Shown piece after piece: positions 46,613 through 57,464 of a DNA stretch of 64,000 nucleotides (within the stretch, counting starts at the first letter, position 1; each line of letters begins with the position of its first letter). Made by a program: the position numbers and the translations under genes. The notes under the pieces are model-generated. The model worked only from the letters and a program-made list of their open reading frames with translations. It had not been told where the DNA came from and did not search any database. The stretch is from Nymphaea colorata (taxonomy: Eukaryota; Streptophyta; Magnoliopsida; Nymphaeales; Nymphaeaceae), in assembly GCF_008831285.2 (NCBI RefSeq), contig NW_022204507.1, positions 6,158,174 to 6,222,173 of the forward strand. Reading direction: 5' to 3'.

Positions 46613-47759
46613 ATGTTTTTAAGTGATGATTGGGCTGCATATCCACATGCCTATAAAAGAAAGGCCACGGCAGTTATGGATACCATATTCATTGATGACT
46701 TTTTGGAATCGTGTGTGAACTTATTGAAGATTTGTGTACCTCTAGTGTAAGTCCTTAGATTAGTTGACAGTGAAGATAGACCTTCTATTGGATATTTATA
46801 TGAGGCTATGGCCAGAACAAAAGAGGCCATTAGGGATAATATGAAGGGATAAAAAAATTTGTACGTGCCTATATGTAAGATTATAGATGAAAGGTGGTCT
46901 AGCCATCTTCATCGCCCACTTCATGCAGCAGCCTACTACCTAAATCCTGCTATTAGATATCTTCCCACTTTTAAGAAGAACAGAGAGGTCGAGTATGGCA
47001 TGTTGGATTGTATTGAGATATTAGAAAGTGATTATAGAGAACAAGAAGCTATCCATGCATTGATCAACAAATATGATACTGGTTCTGGTAGCATGGGGAG
47101 AGAGACAGCAATTTGATGCAGGTCATCTTTGCATCCATGTATTTCACAAAGGGACTTTATACTTTTTTTCCATCTGTTATTAGATTTGTGGTGGGACAGG
47201 TTAGGGCTTGATTTTCCAGACTTAACAAAGTTTGTAATAAGAATCCTTAGCCAAACATGTAGTGCAACTGGATGTGAAAGAAATTGGAGCATATTTCAGC
47301 ACATCCACAGTAAGAAAAGGAATAGGCTGGAACATAAAAGGTTGAATGACCTTGTTTACATTCATTATAATATGAAGTTGAGACAAAGGTAAATTAAATA
47401 CATCTGTTATGCAAAATGGCCAATTCTAATATATATTTTAATTTTTAACAATTTGCTAATTTTTTCTCTTGTTACACTTTAGGCAAATAGAAGAAACATC
47501 TAAGAGGAAGCATCACACTCAATATGATCCTATCAGCGTTGACCATTTTGATGTATTAGATTCTTGGGTTGAAGAAGAACCATCCTCAATCCTTGATGAG
47601 GACGATCTTGATTTTTTGAACATTGAAGGAGCAACAGAGATTATTGAAGAAGAAGAGGTTGGGGAGCAATTGAATGTTGGTGAGATTCCAACAGAGGCGA
47701 TAGAAGCAATTAATGAAGAAAATGAAGATGATGATGCAGATGACGAGGATTATCTTTGA
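46613..47759 (+). pseudogene. hAT transposase C-terminal half
   Basis: The translation reads DDWAAYPHAYKRKATAV, then a LVDSEDRPSIGYLYEAM stretch, then IIDERWSSHLHRPLHAAAYYLNP. It finishes with the hAT dimerisation domain: WWDRLGLDFPDL, then SATGCERNWSIFQHIHSKKRNRL and LNDLVYIHYN. An intron at 47389-47482 (GTAAAT...TTACACTTTAG, with a polypyrimidine tract) joins KLRQ to RQIEETSKRK in frame, leading to a long acidic tail that ends at TGA 47757-47759. One frame is kept except for three stops: TAA 46748, TAA 46850 and TGA 47114. A 45-bp in-frame segment (about 47143-47187) interrupts the usual SSLHP-WW junction. The BED zinc finger and N-terminal catalytic part are absent, cut off at the LTR fragment on the left. 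Related proteins excise and insert hAT elements; this copy is inactive. Confidence 0.92.
47389..47482 (+). other. Intron in hAT transposase
   Basis: The donor is AAAG|GTAAATTAAA and the acceptor is TTCTCTTGTTACACTTTAG|GC. The interior is T/A-rich. Removal keeps the reading frame (split Arg codon), and the same acidic tail follows as in plant hAT proteins. Confidence 0.85.
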
Positions 47760-47984
47760 ATCATGAAAGATGATAACTACATGTTTCGAACATATGAATT
47801 GTGATGTAATCTAATTATCTTCAGCATGCTAAGAGGATAAGACCGATGCTTATTATGTTATTTTGAATCTCTGATTTCTTATTTTGGAATGTGTTGTTCA
47901 TATACATGAATGTTCCTTTCAATACATTTTTCTTAAATTTTTCTAATTTTTTGCTTATTTTTTCCAATTTTTTATGTTTTTTTC

Positions 47985-48045
47985 TATTTTTTACGATACG
48001 TTACGATACAGCATATTGGTCGGCCCGACCGATACGCGATACCCT
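47985..48045. repeat. GATACG-rich terminal-type repeat
   Basis: The words ACGATACGTTACGATACAG, GGTCGGCCCGACCGATACG and CGATACCC form short inverted repeats. GTATCG/CGATAC words are common near ends of plant DNA transposons; this may be the 3' end of the hAT element, or a separate insertion. Confidence 0.45.
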
Positions 48046-48974
48046 ACGCCTTTTACAACATTGGCTGGGACTACTCGATAGAGATTACGCCCACCTCCTT
48101 GACAGAACTAAGAAAATCCTTAAGGAGGAAGATGAGGACATGGCCATCTATGCCTTACAGCCCTGCAGCCAAGCCGAGAACATCGTGAGCTTAGTAATGG
48201 CCGATTCCGACCAAGGAGTAGCAGCCTTCAACAGAAGAAAAACTGGAGGAAAGGAACCGTTGTACAGGCCAAGGGAAGTGACCAGCCCACAGCTAAATGA
48301 GCAATGTCATCTCAGGCTGAGAGGAAGAAAATCCTCAACCAAGGAGGACAGCTTATGCCCGGGCACCCGCAACCGTTGCAGTCAACGAGGTTAGTTGGAG
48401 GACATCAAAGGTGGCATCTCCAACCTCCAACACACATACCACTTAGCGTAGCTTCTTCCAGAAATGTGTTGCAGCAGCCTAGGAGGGGTGACTGGACTGT
48501 TTCCAGTCTCAACATATGGTGGTGGAACCTCAGGCGTAATCAGTCCTCTATCCTTGAGCAGGAAGACAAAGGCATTGTCCCTCCGTTGGCTTACGGTTAT
48601 GCGAGGACTCCACCGGTAGGGGCAGGTTTCGGAAGACCAACATGGGGCACAAGTTAGAAGAAGCTCAAGATAGAAGCATGCCATGGTGCACTCTTCTTCC
48701 TACCAAAGAGCTAACATGGGAGAACTTCATTGGTAAGGACAATGTTCGCTTGGTTCAAACAGGGCTTTTCCAAACTGAACCAAAGAGCTTACATCCTCGG
48801 CAGCATAGGGTGAGGCAGCATAATTACAGCTGGGGCAGTTCTATCAAAAACCACCCTGCCATGGCTGAGAAGTAGTGACATCTTCTTTGGGACCCCGGTG
48901 GAAGGAACCACCACTTAGGGAGTGCTCGCCGTCATGGTGACTGGCAAGACTCCAAGGCTCCATTTTAAGAGGGG
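48046..48974 (+). pseudogene. 3' internal region of LTR element (copy A)
   Basis: This matches 60110-61446. Shared peptide pieces include LLDRxxxILKEEDEDM (versus LLERISRILEEGGERV), VTSPQLNEQ (versus MTSPQLNKP) and a GHKLEEAQ start (versus GHELEKDG). Stops and frame changes are frequent. It lies immediately before a polypurine tract ('ttttaagagggg', 48963-48974) and the LTR start, the position of the 3' end of the internal region in an LTR retrotransposon. No RT, RNase H or integrase motif is visible. What this stretch once encoded is unknown to me. Confidence 0.65.
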
Positions 48975-49536
48975 TGGATCTGATTCGACCCTACTGTCGG
49001 CCAGCCATGATGGCCCGGCAGCGACAACAGTGCGGGTGTACAGAGGCATGGCTGTGAGACTCATCATTGCCAGGCCAGGCAAGGGCAGCCACTTGCTTCA
49101 TTTCCCAAAGGGCTTCTCGGTTGCTAGGGAGGTTAACAATGGGCTGGCATCAGGCCGGGTGTTAGTTTGATGCAAGAATCAAAGTACGGGCGAGCTACGG
49201 GCCTTGAGCGACCTGCAACTTCAGCCAGTGAAAGCCAAAGTCGACCTAGCACTCGGCCAGGTGCAACCAAGGTGAACTCAACCTTGTTTGGTTAATGGGT
49301 TGAGTGAAGCTCGTTCAGCACGGGTTCTAGGTGAGACACATTCCTCTTGTGATGCAGGACACAACCAAAACATGAGGACATAGTTGCGTGACACAACCAA
49401 CGTCTCCAAGCGGGACACGTCCTTGTGTATGGCTGGACACGGCATGGAGCTGGGGACACGGCGGTGGGGCACTGGGCAACACAAGCCGCATAGACACGGG
49501 TCTGGAACATGTACCTTGGGCTGGGTTTGGGTAGTC

Positions 49537-49543
49537 TATAAAT
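49537..49543 (+). promoter_or_regulatory. TATA box in LTR U3
   Basis: 'gtctataaatcc' lies about 560 bp into the LTR, where the U3 promoter is expected. The B copy has diverged at this point. Confidence 0.45.
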
Positions 49544-50489
49544 CCAAAGCTCATACCTGCACTTTCTTTTTGAGTTGCATGGATGTAATGGGTCGGGCTT
49601 AGTCCTGGACCCGACTTATAATCTGTATCACCCGATTTTTGTATGTAACCTGGGATGAGACGCCGAGTCAAGTGATTAAACGGTCGACCGAACCGGTTCA
49701 ACCGTTCAGCTTCCAGCATGAGGAGGAGGATGACATATGGTAGCGGTGTGGGTTCCTGACGTGAGGGCATGCACAACTGGCGGCCAGGCAACATCATTCG
49801 ATCGGACGATAGCTTTTTTTGGTCGGCATAACGCAGGCAGTCATCTCCTCTACAAAACTCTCTTCTCATTGAGTTTTCAGGTAGGTTTTGATCATCTTGT
49901 ACTTCTTCAGATTTCTGTAACAAAAGAAGGGATCGCCAGCACCCAAATAGCCCACGATCTCTTTTTTTAGCTCAATGAAGTGTTAGTTTTTCTTCTGCCC
50001 CCAATACTCTAAAATTCTGACGTGTTTCTTGTTTGTTGTGGTACATCGTTCGTGTAATCCAACAACAATAGTTTCTGTGATTTCTAGAAGCGTGGATGTT
50101 CCTGGTGACCCCAGCAGCTCCGAACACCCACGCATCCCTTCAGGTAAGCTTACCGGTGGCACAGCAAGTTTGCCAGTGGTGATAAACACCACCTCGACCA
50201 TAGCCTCGACCTATTGTTCCAGCGGCAGTCAGTAAACCACATAAGAGCGGAGGAAAGGAGCTGCATTTCCAGCTATTCTTCCCATCTCTGACCACTTCAC
50301 GCCCCTCCTGGTAGGTTTCTCTATGGATCTAAGAGCCTGCCAGCAATGTTAATCATCGCCCGACGCAATGAGGACTTCACCCTATCGACCCCTCACCGTG
50401 ACAGGCCTCTTCAACAGCAGGAAGCATTGTTTGGCGCGTCAGTGACAGGTCTAGGGGTCTTTCGTTCTCCAAGTGCTTTACCCTAATCC

Positions 50490-51300
50490 TCAGCGTGCTA
50501 CGGTTCCAATGAGCCCAAGCTCTACCGAAACCATCACTGGAGCCGGCCAAAATATCTAGATTCCCGGCCGCCTCCCCTAGCTATGATTTCTTCTTCAGCA
50601 TAAGGAGCAAGTAGACCAACCACCGTCTCACACATTCCAAAATTTAGAGTTATCTCCTCGATCATTCCCTCACCTCGAAATTGCACAAGAAGCATCATCT
50701 TGGAGTCCTCTTTCCAATGCACCAATGCTCGACCTGACCTGACATCAGAGTTGGCTAGAATCTGGTGATTTTTGCTTTCCTATTGGCAGCCTTGGATGCA
50801 GCTCAATCCTGCGCATGGAACAGCCCAACAATTACTGCTTCCAACTTTGAAAGATCGGCGTTGATTCCATAGACCCCCTTTCATCTGGAAATCGAACATG
50901 GAGGATTGTCTAGGAGTCACACTTCCAACGCACCAACGCTCGACCAGAACTAATGTCGAAGCCAACCAGAATCGAAGCTTTTTCGATCCCCTGTTTTGGA
51001 GATTGCAGACCCTATTGTGGCAGAACATATCTCTGTTCATAGGGCCATAGCATGAGGAAATCCGAGCACAAATCCAAAATCTATAGAGGTGAAGCTAACC
51101 CTATCTTTCAGCAAAATGCTGAAGCTCCTTGAGATAGGCAGGGTGACCAAACATCCGATAGTTAATTTCAAAAATTCAGCGTTGTCTCCACCAATGTCCT
51201 CTCATTGTAAAATCTGATTCGTAGAATAGTCAGGGAGTTGCGCTTCCATCACACCAGAGTTCGACCAGAGAAGTGGCCGGAATCGGTCAGAACAACAGGT
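50490..51300 (+). repeat. ~212-bp subrepeats inside the LTR
   Basis: The phrases 'gaaagatcggcgttgattcc' (50850) and 'aaaaattcagcgttgtctcc' (51171), with a decayed version at 50638, alternate with 'cgaccagaac...atgtcgaagcc' phrases near 50730, 50940 and 51250. The sister LTR shows the same period (45293, 45505). Confidence 0.7.
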
Positions 51301-51968
51301 TTTAGGACCGCATGTTTCTAAGACTATTGTTCCTGCAACAGCATAAGACAGCCCTACTCAACGGGCCATATCTTTGGATCCCAACATTGGGTAATCGCAA
51401 GAGTATCTGCGCAATTCCAACGAGCCATAGAGCAAGTCAATCCGAGCCACGAGTGTGAACCTATAGAGTGGCGAAGTTGTCCCTGTCCTTTGACAGGCCA
51501 ATGACACAGAACCTGTGACAGTCACGGAAGAGTCCCTATTCCGTGACTATTGCTGCTCACCCCAGCCTTGGCTTCACTCTCTCACTGGTTCCTCATCGTA
51601 CTTGACATATCAACGAATCCAATAGGCAGAGGCGCGACCATATTTGAGTTCTGTGGAGGAAGATCCAGCCCTCGGAAATCGACTCTCTTCTACGGTTGTA
51701 ACAGTCGCAACAGGAAGCTGAGGGGCACCCTTGTTGTAATGAACTATTACTGTCGTGTGAGGTTGGGCGAGAAAAAAATCTATAACGTCAGGTGACGTTG
51801 TAAGGCTAGGGTCCTGTCTGGCCAGGCGTTGCTCTGCAACAGGGAATTAACCTCCCCTGTAAGAATGGTAATAAGATTCTAGTAGCCGTCTTCGGAATGT
51901 GATCCAGGGTGGTAGCATCCACTCGACAAGCCTTGGCAGCACCTCGGCCAAGTGGGTCGTAGCAGTGG

Positions 51969-51980
51969 TGGTATCAGAGT
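51969..51980 (+). other. Primer-binding site (Met-tRNA)
   Basis: TGGTATCAGAGT matches the complement of the initiator Met-tRNA 3' end at 11 of 12 bases. It is positioned 4 bases after the LTR CA terminus and upstream of gag. Confidence 0.85.
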
Positions 51981-52489
51981 CACCTCAGAATACATCCGGC
52001 TACCGCAGTTCAGTGCCCATTTGTTCAGGCATAGTTCGGGGAAGTGATCTTAGTATTGTCTGGGGTTACAGACCTCAGTTTGGCCTGAGATTTCTCATAT
52101 GGTCTCATAACTATTGAAGAAAACCGGCATGGCAGTTTTTTCTGTCGGTATGATCTGAAAATCTCTGCATTTTCATAAAGGATCCATCTGACTGGTGCAG
52201 CAAACAGAGTAAACCGATGTGTCGGCCATAGCAAAAAAAAACGAGCAGTTAAAGAAAGGAGCTGCACGAAAATAAGGCGCTTCTGATCCAATGGAAAAGG
52301 GTGGTCAATCCAAGCTGGGATGAACAGACTGACCCTTGGGAGCACGAGGAACTGCAGGAGTGGAGCTCCTTGGAGTACCAGCCGCAAGAAGAGAAAAGCT
52401 GCCAACTACCGCAAGCTCGTATGGAGACTCTATCGACAGTAAGGGGGAGGGGTGGATGATAGGCCGATTTTAGTAGACTGAAGAAAAGT
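51981..52489 (+). other. Leader between PBS and gag
   Basis: About 0.5 kb without a supported plus-strand frame. Two minus-strand frames (52025-52405 and 52249-52677) overlap it but have no domain and are antisense to the element. Confidence 0.55.
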
Positions 52490-53648
52490 TGTGCCATTCG
52501 ACGTACGACTTCTGCGGTTGGTGAGAAGAGTCTATCGTTCTCATTGAATGCAGACACAGTGCTGACAAGGAATTGAGTACCAAACAGGATCACCCCACGG
52601 CTGAGTCCTACAATGGCTATAGCCAAACTGGGGAAGGTCATAGTCGCCCTCAGCCGTATGCTCGTGAGTATGAACAACTAGAAAGTTCTCGGACCTGGGA
52701 GGAACCAAAAATCGACAAAGGATGCTATTGACAGAGTGAGAGTGTCAGCTACAAAAACATTTGTTTCTATCCCCATGAGAAAGGCTCGACCTATCCTCCA
52801 GCAAACCACAGTTCTGGGTCGACCCACAACATAGGAGAACCCTGACTGACCATCAGGGGTCTTTCAGAAACAAAGGTCTGGCCTAGTCAAATATTGGGGG
52901 ACAGCAAGAAGCTACACCAACACTGCAGGTTCCACTTTCTACGGCCAGAATGCATGGGGGAGGCATGTGGTGGAAAGCCATGATAGGGAGCAGCAAGGTG
53001 AGGTTTGGCAAACTAGACAATCCCTTGACTGTGCACCTTTCTTGGCTGATCAGCTGCAAACAAGGAGCTCCCCTACACGTGCTCTGCCAATGGAAAATGA
53101 GACCAAAGGGAAACTTTGGCCACACGCCAAGGAGGACAGCTCCAATTCGACCTCGATAACCAGATATATAGCTTGGGAAAAAGAGTGTGATATCACTATG
53201 AGTCACCTCGAGGAGTAACTACGGGCGTTGTTGAACCGGACCACGGTGGCCAACATGTAGTGGGGGGTCAAGCCCGCGCAATGCCCCTAGGGAGAGTACC
53301 CAAACCAGGAGGCTGAAATTCCCATGCGGCCAGCATTGGAGAGAACTGAACCTTGGGCAGAACTTGAGGGTCGTGACGCAGTAGATTCTCTGACATGCTC
53401 AAAGCATGAAGTTGCCACGACCAAGGAGGAGATCTGGACTCATGCCCGGTAGGATACTGCCTAGATTTTGAGCTGGAACAGGGAAGGAGAACCCAGGTTG
53501 GTCTTTTCAAGTAGAAAATGAAGTCAATGTTGCACACGCTAGCCATGGCCAGCGACTGCATACCAACGAAGAGGCATTCTGCCACCAGTGGACCCAAGGA
53601 ATGCCCTCAACCAGTCATTACGGCATTGACTCCTAAGGAGAGGCAAAT
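52490..53648 (+). pseudogene. gag fragment of the LTR element (plus copy)
   Basis: Pieces recognisable from the better-preserved copy at 62430-63990 include a Tyr/Gly/Pro-rich N-terminus (YNGYSQTGEGHSRPQPY), VESHDREQQGEVWQ...CAPFLADQ and ITRYIAWEKECDITMSHLEE, ending ILPPVDPRNALNQSL. The same last peptide opens the 59545 region, where it runs into the zinc knuckle, which is what identifies this stretch as gag. Stops and frameshifts are present. Compared with the other arm, about 420 bp is deleted near 52848. The sequence leaves gag near 53648. Confidence 0.75.
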
Positions 53649-54350
53649 GTAGGTTGTGCTGCATTAGAGCTCTGCTGGTTCATCAATGGTTGGGTGATGC
53701 TGTTGGAAAGGGTAGGGCAGCAGCTTGCCGGTCTTCCTTGCCGTTCGTTGGAGAACCCCGCCATCATTCTGTGAATGCCGGTTGTTGCTAACCGTTGCGG
53801 CTCGCCCGATGCCCTGTAGTCACCTTTTTCCAGCCGTTGTGTGTTGTTGCTATAGTTGAACACTTTGCCCGATCAGTGATGGTAGACAGTTGGTGCCAAG
53901 GCATACCTTCTTCGGCAGAAATCATCACAGTTGTCGTCCGATCACCTGAAAACTCCTGCAGTCCACCGAAAGTTGAAGCGTCGGGGGACAGGAGGCTGAT
54001 GTCTTCCCACGAGTGCCCATCTGGTCGTACCGGTTCGGTAGAACATTAATGCAGCTGATTTGGTCGTCTTGTCCCAAGTCTTACCAAAAAACCGGCGGGA
54101 GTAAGCCCGACCAATTACAACGATCTAACCAAAAAAGGAAGTGTCGATTCGGGCTTTTGATTTATGAACTATCAAAACCCGGCCCGTGGTACATGTTTTA
54201 GACCTGTGTCTAGGAGGCTTGTGTCACCTAGTGTCCCACTGTCACGCATGGAGAAATTCTGGCTCGTCAACATGGTTTGGCTGTGTCCCAACAACAGGAA
54301 GGGGTCCCAAATAGAATAGGTGCTGAAGGAGTTTCACTCAACTGAACAAG
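53649..54350 (-). mobile_element. Antisense U3 joined to gag (plus arm)
   Basis: From just after gag, the sequence equals the reverse complement of 61730-62425. For example, 'gccaaggcataccttcttcgg' here corresponds to 'gaagaaggtatgccttggc' there, and 'acaggaggcttgtgtcacc'-like phrases are shared. U3 therefore lies in opposite orientation to the gag it adjoins. Confidence 0.75.
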
Positions 54351-54512
54351 GTATTTGTCAACTTAGCAATTTAGTCACATAAGTGAATGAGAGCAAGGGA
54401 AAGATAAGTAGTCACATAAGTGAACATGACACTAGTAAAGCTTAGAGAAACAATGACCACTCCCACTTTTTGTGGGTAGGCAAAGGAGCAAGAAGTATAA
54501 AATAATGTCACA

Positions 54513-54573
54513 AGAAACTGTATGTGGGGCCACCCATGGCTTGGGATGTGCAAAGGCCCCACATACAGTTTCT
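54513..54573. ncRNA. Perfect 19-bp-arm hairpin (possible small-RNA precursor)
   Basis: AGAAACTGTATGTGGGGCC (54513-54531) pairs perfectly with GGCCCCACATACAGTTTCT (54555-54573) around a 23-base loop that itself contains CCCATGGCTTGGG. Perfect arms in a region of decayed sequence suggest a young structure. It may be a short miRNA-like or siRNA-producing foldback, or the core of a small palindromic transposon. I do not recognise a known miRNA family. Confidence 0.35.
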
Positions 54574-56700
54574 CATTTCAAAATTTTCCATATTAAAAAA
54601 AGGAAAAATGTTTTCTTAATGAATAGCAATTATAAGAGAGTAAAACAATTGTCGTGTTTATTTTGTACAGGTTGCACATAAAGTTTGATATAGACAAATT
54701 TTTATGAACACCCATCTGGCCATTGAAAATCCATTTCAGGCAGCAATTTCATCTTGTAGTGTGGATTTAGTTTTCTTTACAACATACATAAAAATCTCAA
54801 GTCAACTTTTATTGGGACAAACTCCCAAAAGGATGGCCCGTTAAGTGGCATCACCTTTCTGTCATATTAAAAAGAGTCTTAAAATTATATTGTTCATTAA
54901 CTTATTAAGTTATTCTTGTGTAGTAGTGCAATTTTTTATTCTATTAACTAAAACACATCTTTTGTTTCAGGAAAATCTTACGTGCAATGACATTTTCTAT
55001 TCTGCTAATGACAAGACAGTGGCCCTGTGGGTCAACTTTCTAACTCTACCACTAATTTGCATGTGAGAGAAAAAGACAAACCTGGTAGCTCTTCGCAATT
55101 TATATCTTCGAATGTACTCTCGTAGAACCTCGTAGGTGTTCTTGTGGGGCTAGTTGCCAAATAAAATTTCCAGTAACCACTCAATGAGTGCACAAATGGC
55201 AAGCCCTCAACCCAATAGCAAACACTATCTAAAGAACTAGAAACAGCATCGTCATTCCATGCGGCTAAGTTGGAAACCAGCACATCAACTTTGCTTCTCT
55301 TTCACCAATACTTGAGAGGTCCTACAAACAGCGGTTGAATAACTTAAATTTTTAAAAGTATGTTAAGAATACATAGCAGAAATGTATGAAGGATGCCAAA
55401 TTCAACTATCTATAATAAAAAAATGAAAAAAAAGAGATGAACCCTATACATGTGCCATCACAAATTGAGCTTCATACCTAAACAAGTTTAATTATATAAA
55501 CTCAAATGCAAATCCCTATCTAAAGTTTTCCAATTAATCCACAAATCCTGGAAAGCAACATAAGATCATAATTTCAAAAATTGCACTGGTACATTGATGC
55601 ATAGGATGAGGTGATAAAATGCTCCTAATCCCTTTCTTCACAACCCCCTTGAACTGGCTACCAATTTTAGGAGAAAATACAATGCATGCAGAACCAATGA
55701 TCAAATCTTTATAGATCATCCTATTGCCTCGTTGTTCTACTGCACCAGGTAGAGTCTGCCACACAAAAAAGCATATTCAAGTGTCTTATGCACTCAAGAG
55801 AGAAAGGGGCTAGCCTTTGCAGGAGGCTTGAAGTGAGAAACAAAGCAAAGTGAAGATATCGATGTAGAAGAAGTAGCAACAAATATAGATGACTATAAAA
55901 CTCTAGTATACACATGCATCCTTATATACCTGGTATAGCCATGACATGTGCAACTTATGTATCTGCATTTAAATAGAATCACAAGCTAAATGAAGAGAAC
56001 ACGACAGTTAACAATCAAACTTCAACTACTTTAACTAAGACTCAAATAGGCATGGCATTCTAAACCACGAGCACTACCCTGAACCACATCCCCACTATAC
56101 TAAACTACAACCAAGAAGGCAACCGTTAACTGCCGCCTTTAACAAGGGTAATTGGACCAAGGACTAAGGATCATTTGGATCATATACGAGTTTTTGATGC
56201 AAATCCTATATGCATGTGCATTGAGATTTGGTATTCATTTTGAATAAGTGATTTGACCTTTTTTTTTTTTAAATGGATTTGAAGATTGGAGAGTTTTCAA
56301 GTTAATTTTAAAACCTTTGTTTTGGTGCCATTTGATTTGAAATCCACAGTTCTTGAAGATTTTGAAGATTTGAGATTGAGTTCTTTGTTGTGAACTAAAT
56401 ATGATGAGTTGAAATGATGATCAACTTTTGGAAAAATAGCTAAGTTTCCTTAGCAAAGAAAATTTAATTTGAATTCTTCTTTTTGATACAACATAGGTTT
56501 CAAATTGTTAGAAAACATATTGTTTTCTAAACATATTTTGGACAAGATTGTGAACGCATTGCTTATGTTTTCTTTTGAAATTAAGTGAAGTTTACAAATT
56601 CTTGTTGCAATATGACTTGATCACTTTTTGCAACTCAAATTTGAATCACTTAACTTCTTGAGAATGTGCACGTGGTGCTATTGATTTTAAGTGAAAGTGA
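54574..56700. other. Non-coding stretch
   Basis: AT-rich sequence between the inverted arms. Minus-strand frames at 55032-55283 and 55534-55915 have no recognisable domain. Confidence 0.5.
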
Positions 56701-56724
56701 ATGCATGAGATGAGAAGGAAAACT

Positions 56725-56760
56725 ATATAAAACATTCATTCTTCTCTCTCTCATAATCTC
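56725..56760 (+). promoter_or_regulatory. Candidate TATA promoter
   Basis: 'aactatataaaacattcattc' is followed by a CT-rich initiator-like stretch ('ttctctctctc'). This resembles plant LTR promoters. It could belong to an unrecognised LTR, since no coding region follows. Confidence 0.3.
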
Positions 56761-57429
56761 TCAAGATTCATTCATTGCAGTCAGACATTATACAATCTAT
56801 GCATGAAGATTGATTTTTTATTAAATGTAGGACTCTCTATAAATGCGCTTATTATATTATTAAGCACATGAATTAGAGATGTAGTCCATAAGCTTGAGAC
56901 TTAACATAAAATTATCAAAATGATGAAAAATATACAAATGATGCCAAAATCAATTTTTGAAATAGATGAGAGACATGGATGACGTCCACTTTTGTCTCAA
57001 TATAGCCAAAAATTAGATCTTGTACTGGTTTAGATAGCTGAAAGTTATGGACATTGATTCCAATAAAGAGCTTGTTTCTTAGATAGAAATGACAAGTCTT
57101 TCAAACCTATTCAAATTTCAGATTTCGTACTCTTGAAATCATCAACTTTTTTGGATGATTCTAGGATAGTTGGCATTTCAAATATGTAAACTTTGACATT
57201 CTTAAGACAATTTCCATAAAGCATGGTCTAATTCCAGCAACTTGCATACATTTTACGTATGGATTGCTGAAATTAAATAAAAATGAAATGAAAATGATTT
57301 CAAAGTCTTACACTATGAAAATCAACAAAATGATCCCCCTTATTAAAATTCAGTTTGGAAACGTATTCCAACTTGATTTTAAAAGAGGAAAATGATTTTT
57401 AAGAAGAGACTGCATGTATATATATAACA

Positions 57430-57464
<35 letters not shown>

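Larger units (their letters stand above)
48975..51964 (+). mobile_element. ~3-kb LTR of gag-pro retroelement
   Basis: The LTR starts TGGATCTGATTCGACCC after the polypurine tract and ends GTAGCA at 51964, four bases before a primer-binding site. The TG...CA ends therefore sit in the proper context on both sides. The first 0.8 kb matches 61447-62130 and, inverted, 53880-54350. The last 1.48 kb matches 45135-46361. A TATAAAT box lies at 49537-49543. Internal tandem subrepeats of about 212 bp occupy 50490-51300. Internal-region remnants adjoin it on both sides (3' end upstream, gag downstream). The long open frame on the opposite strand (49327-49923) has no domain and is not conserved in the other copies. 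Confidence 0.8.

Noticed and set aside
49327-49923. 198-codon minus-strand open frame
   Set aside because: It lies antisense inside the LTR U3, has no domain, and the paralogous LTR (61447-62425) does not keep it open.
52249-52677. 142-codon minus-strand open frame
   Set aside because: It is antisense to the leader and gag start of the LTR element, with no recognisable domain.
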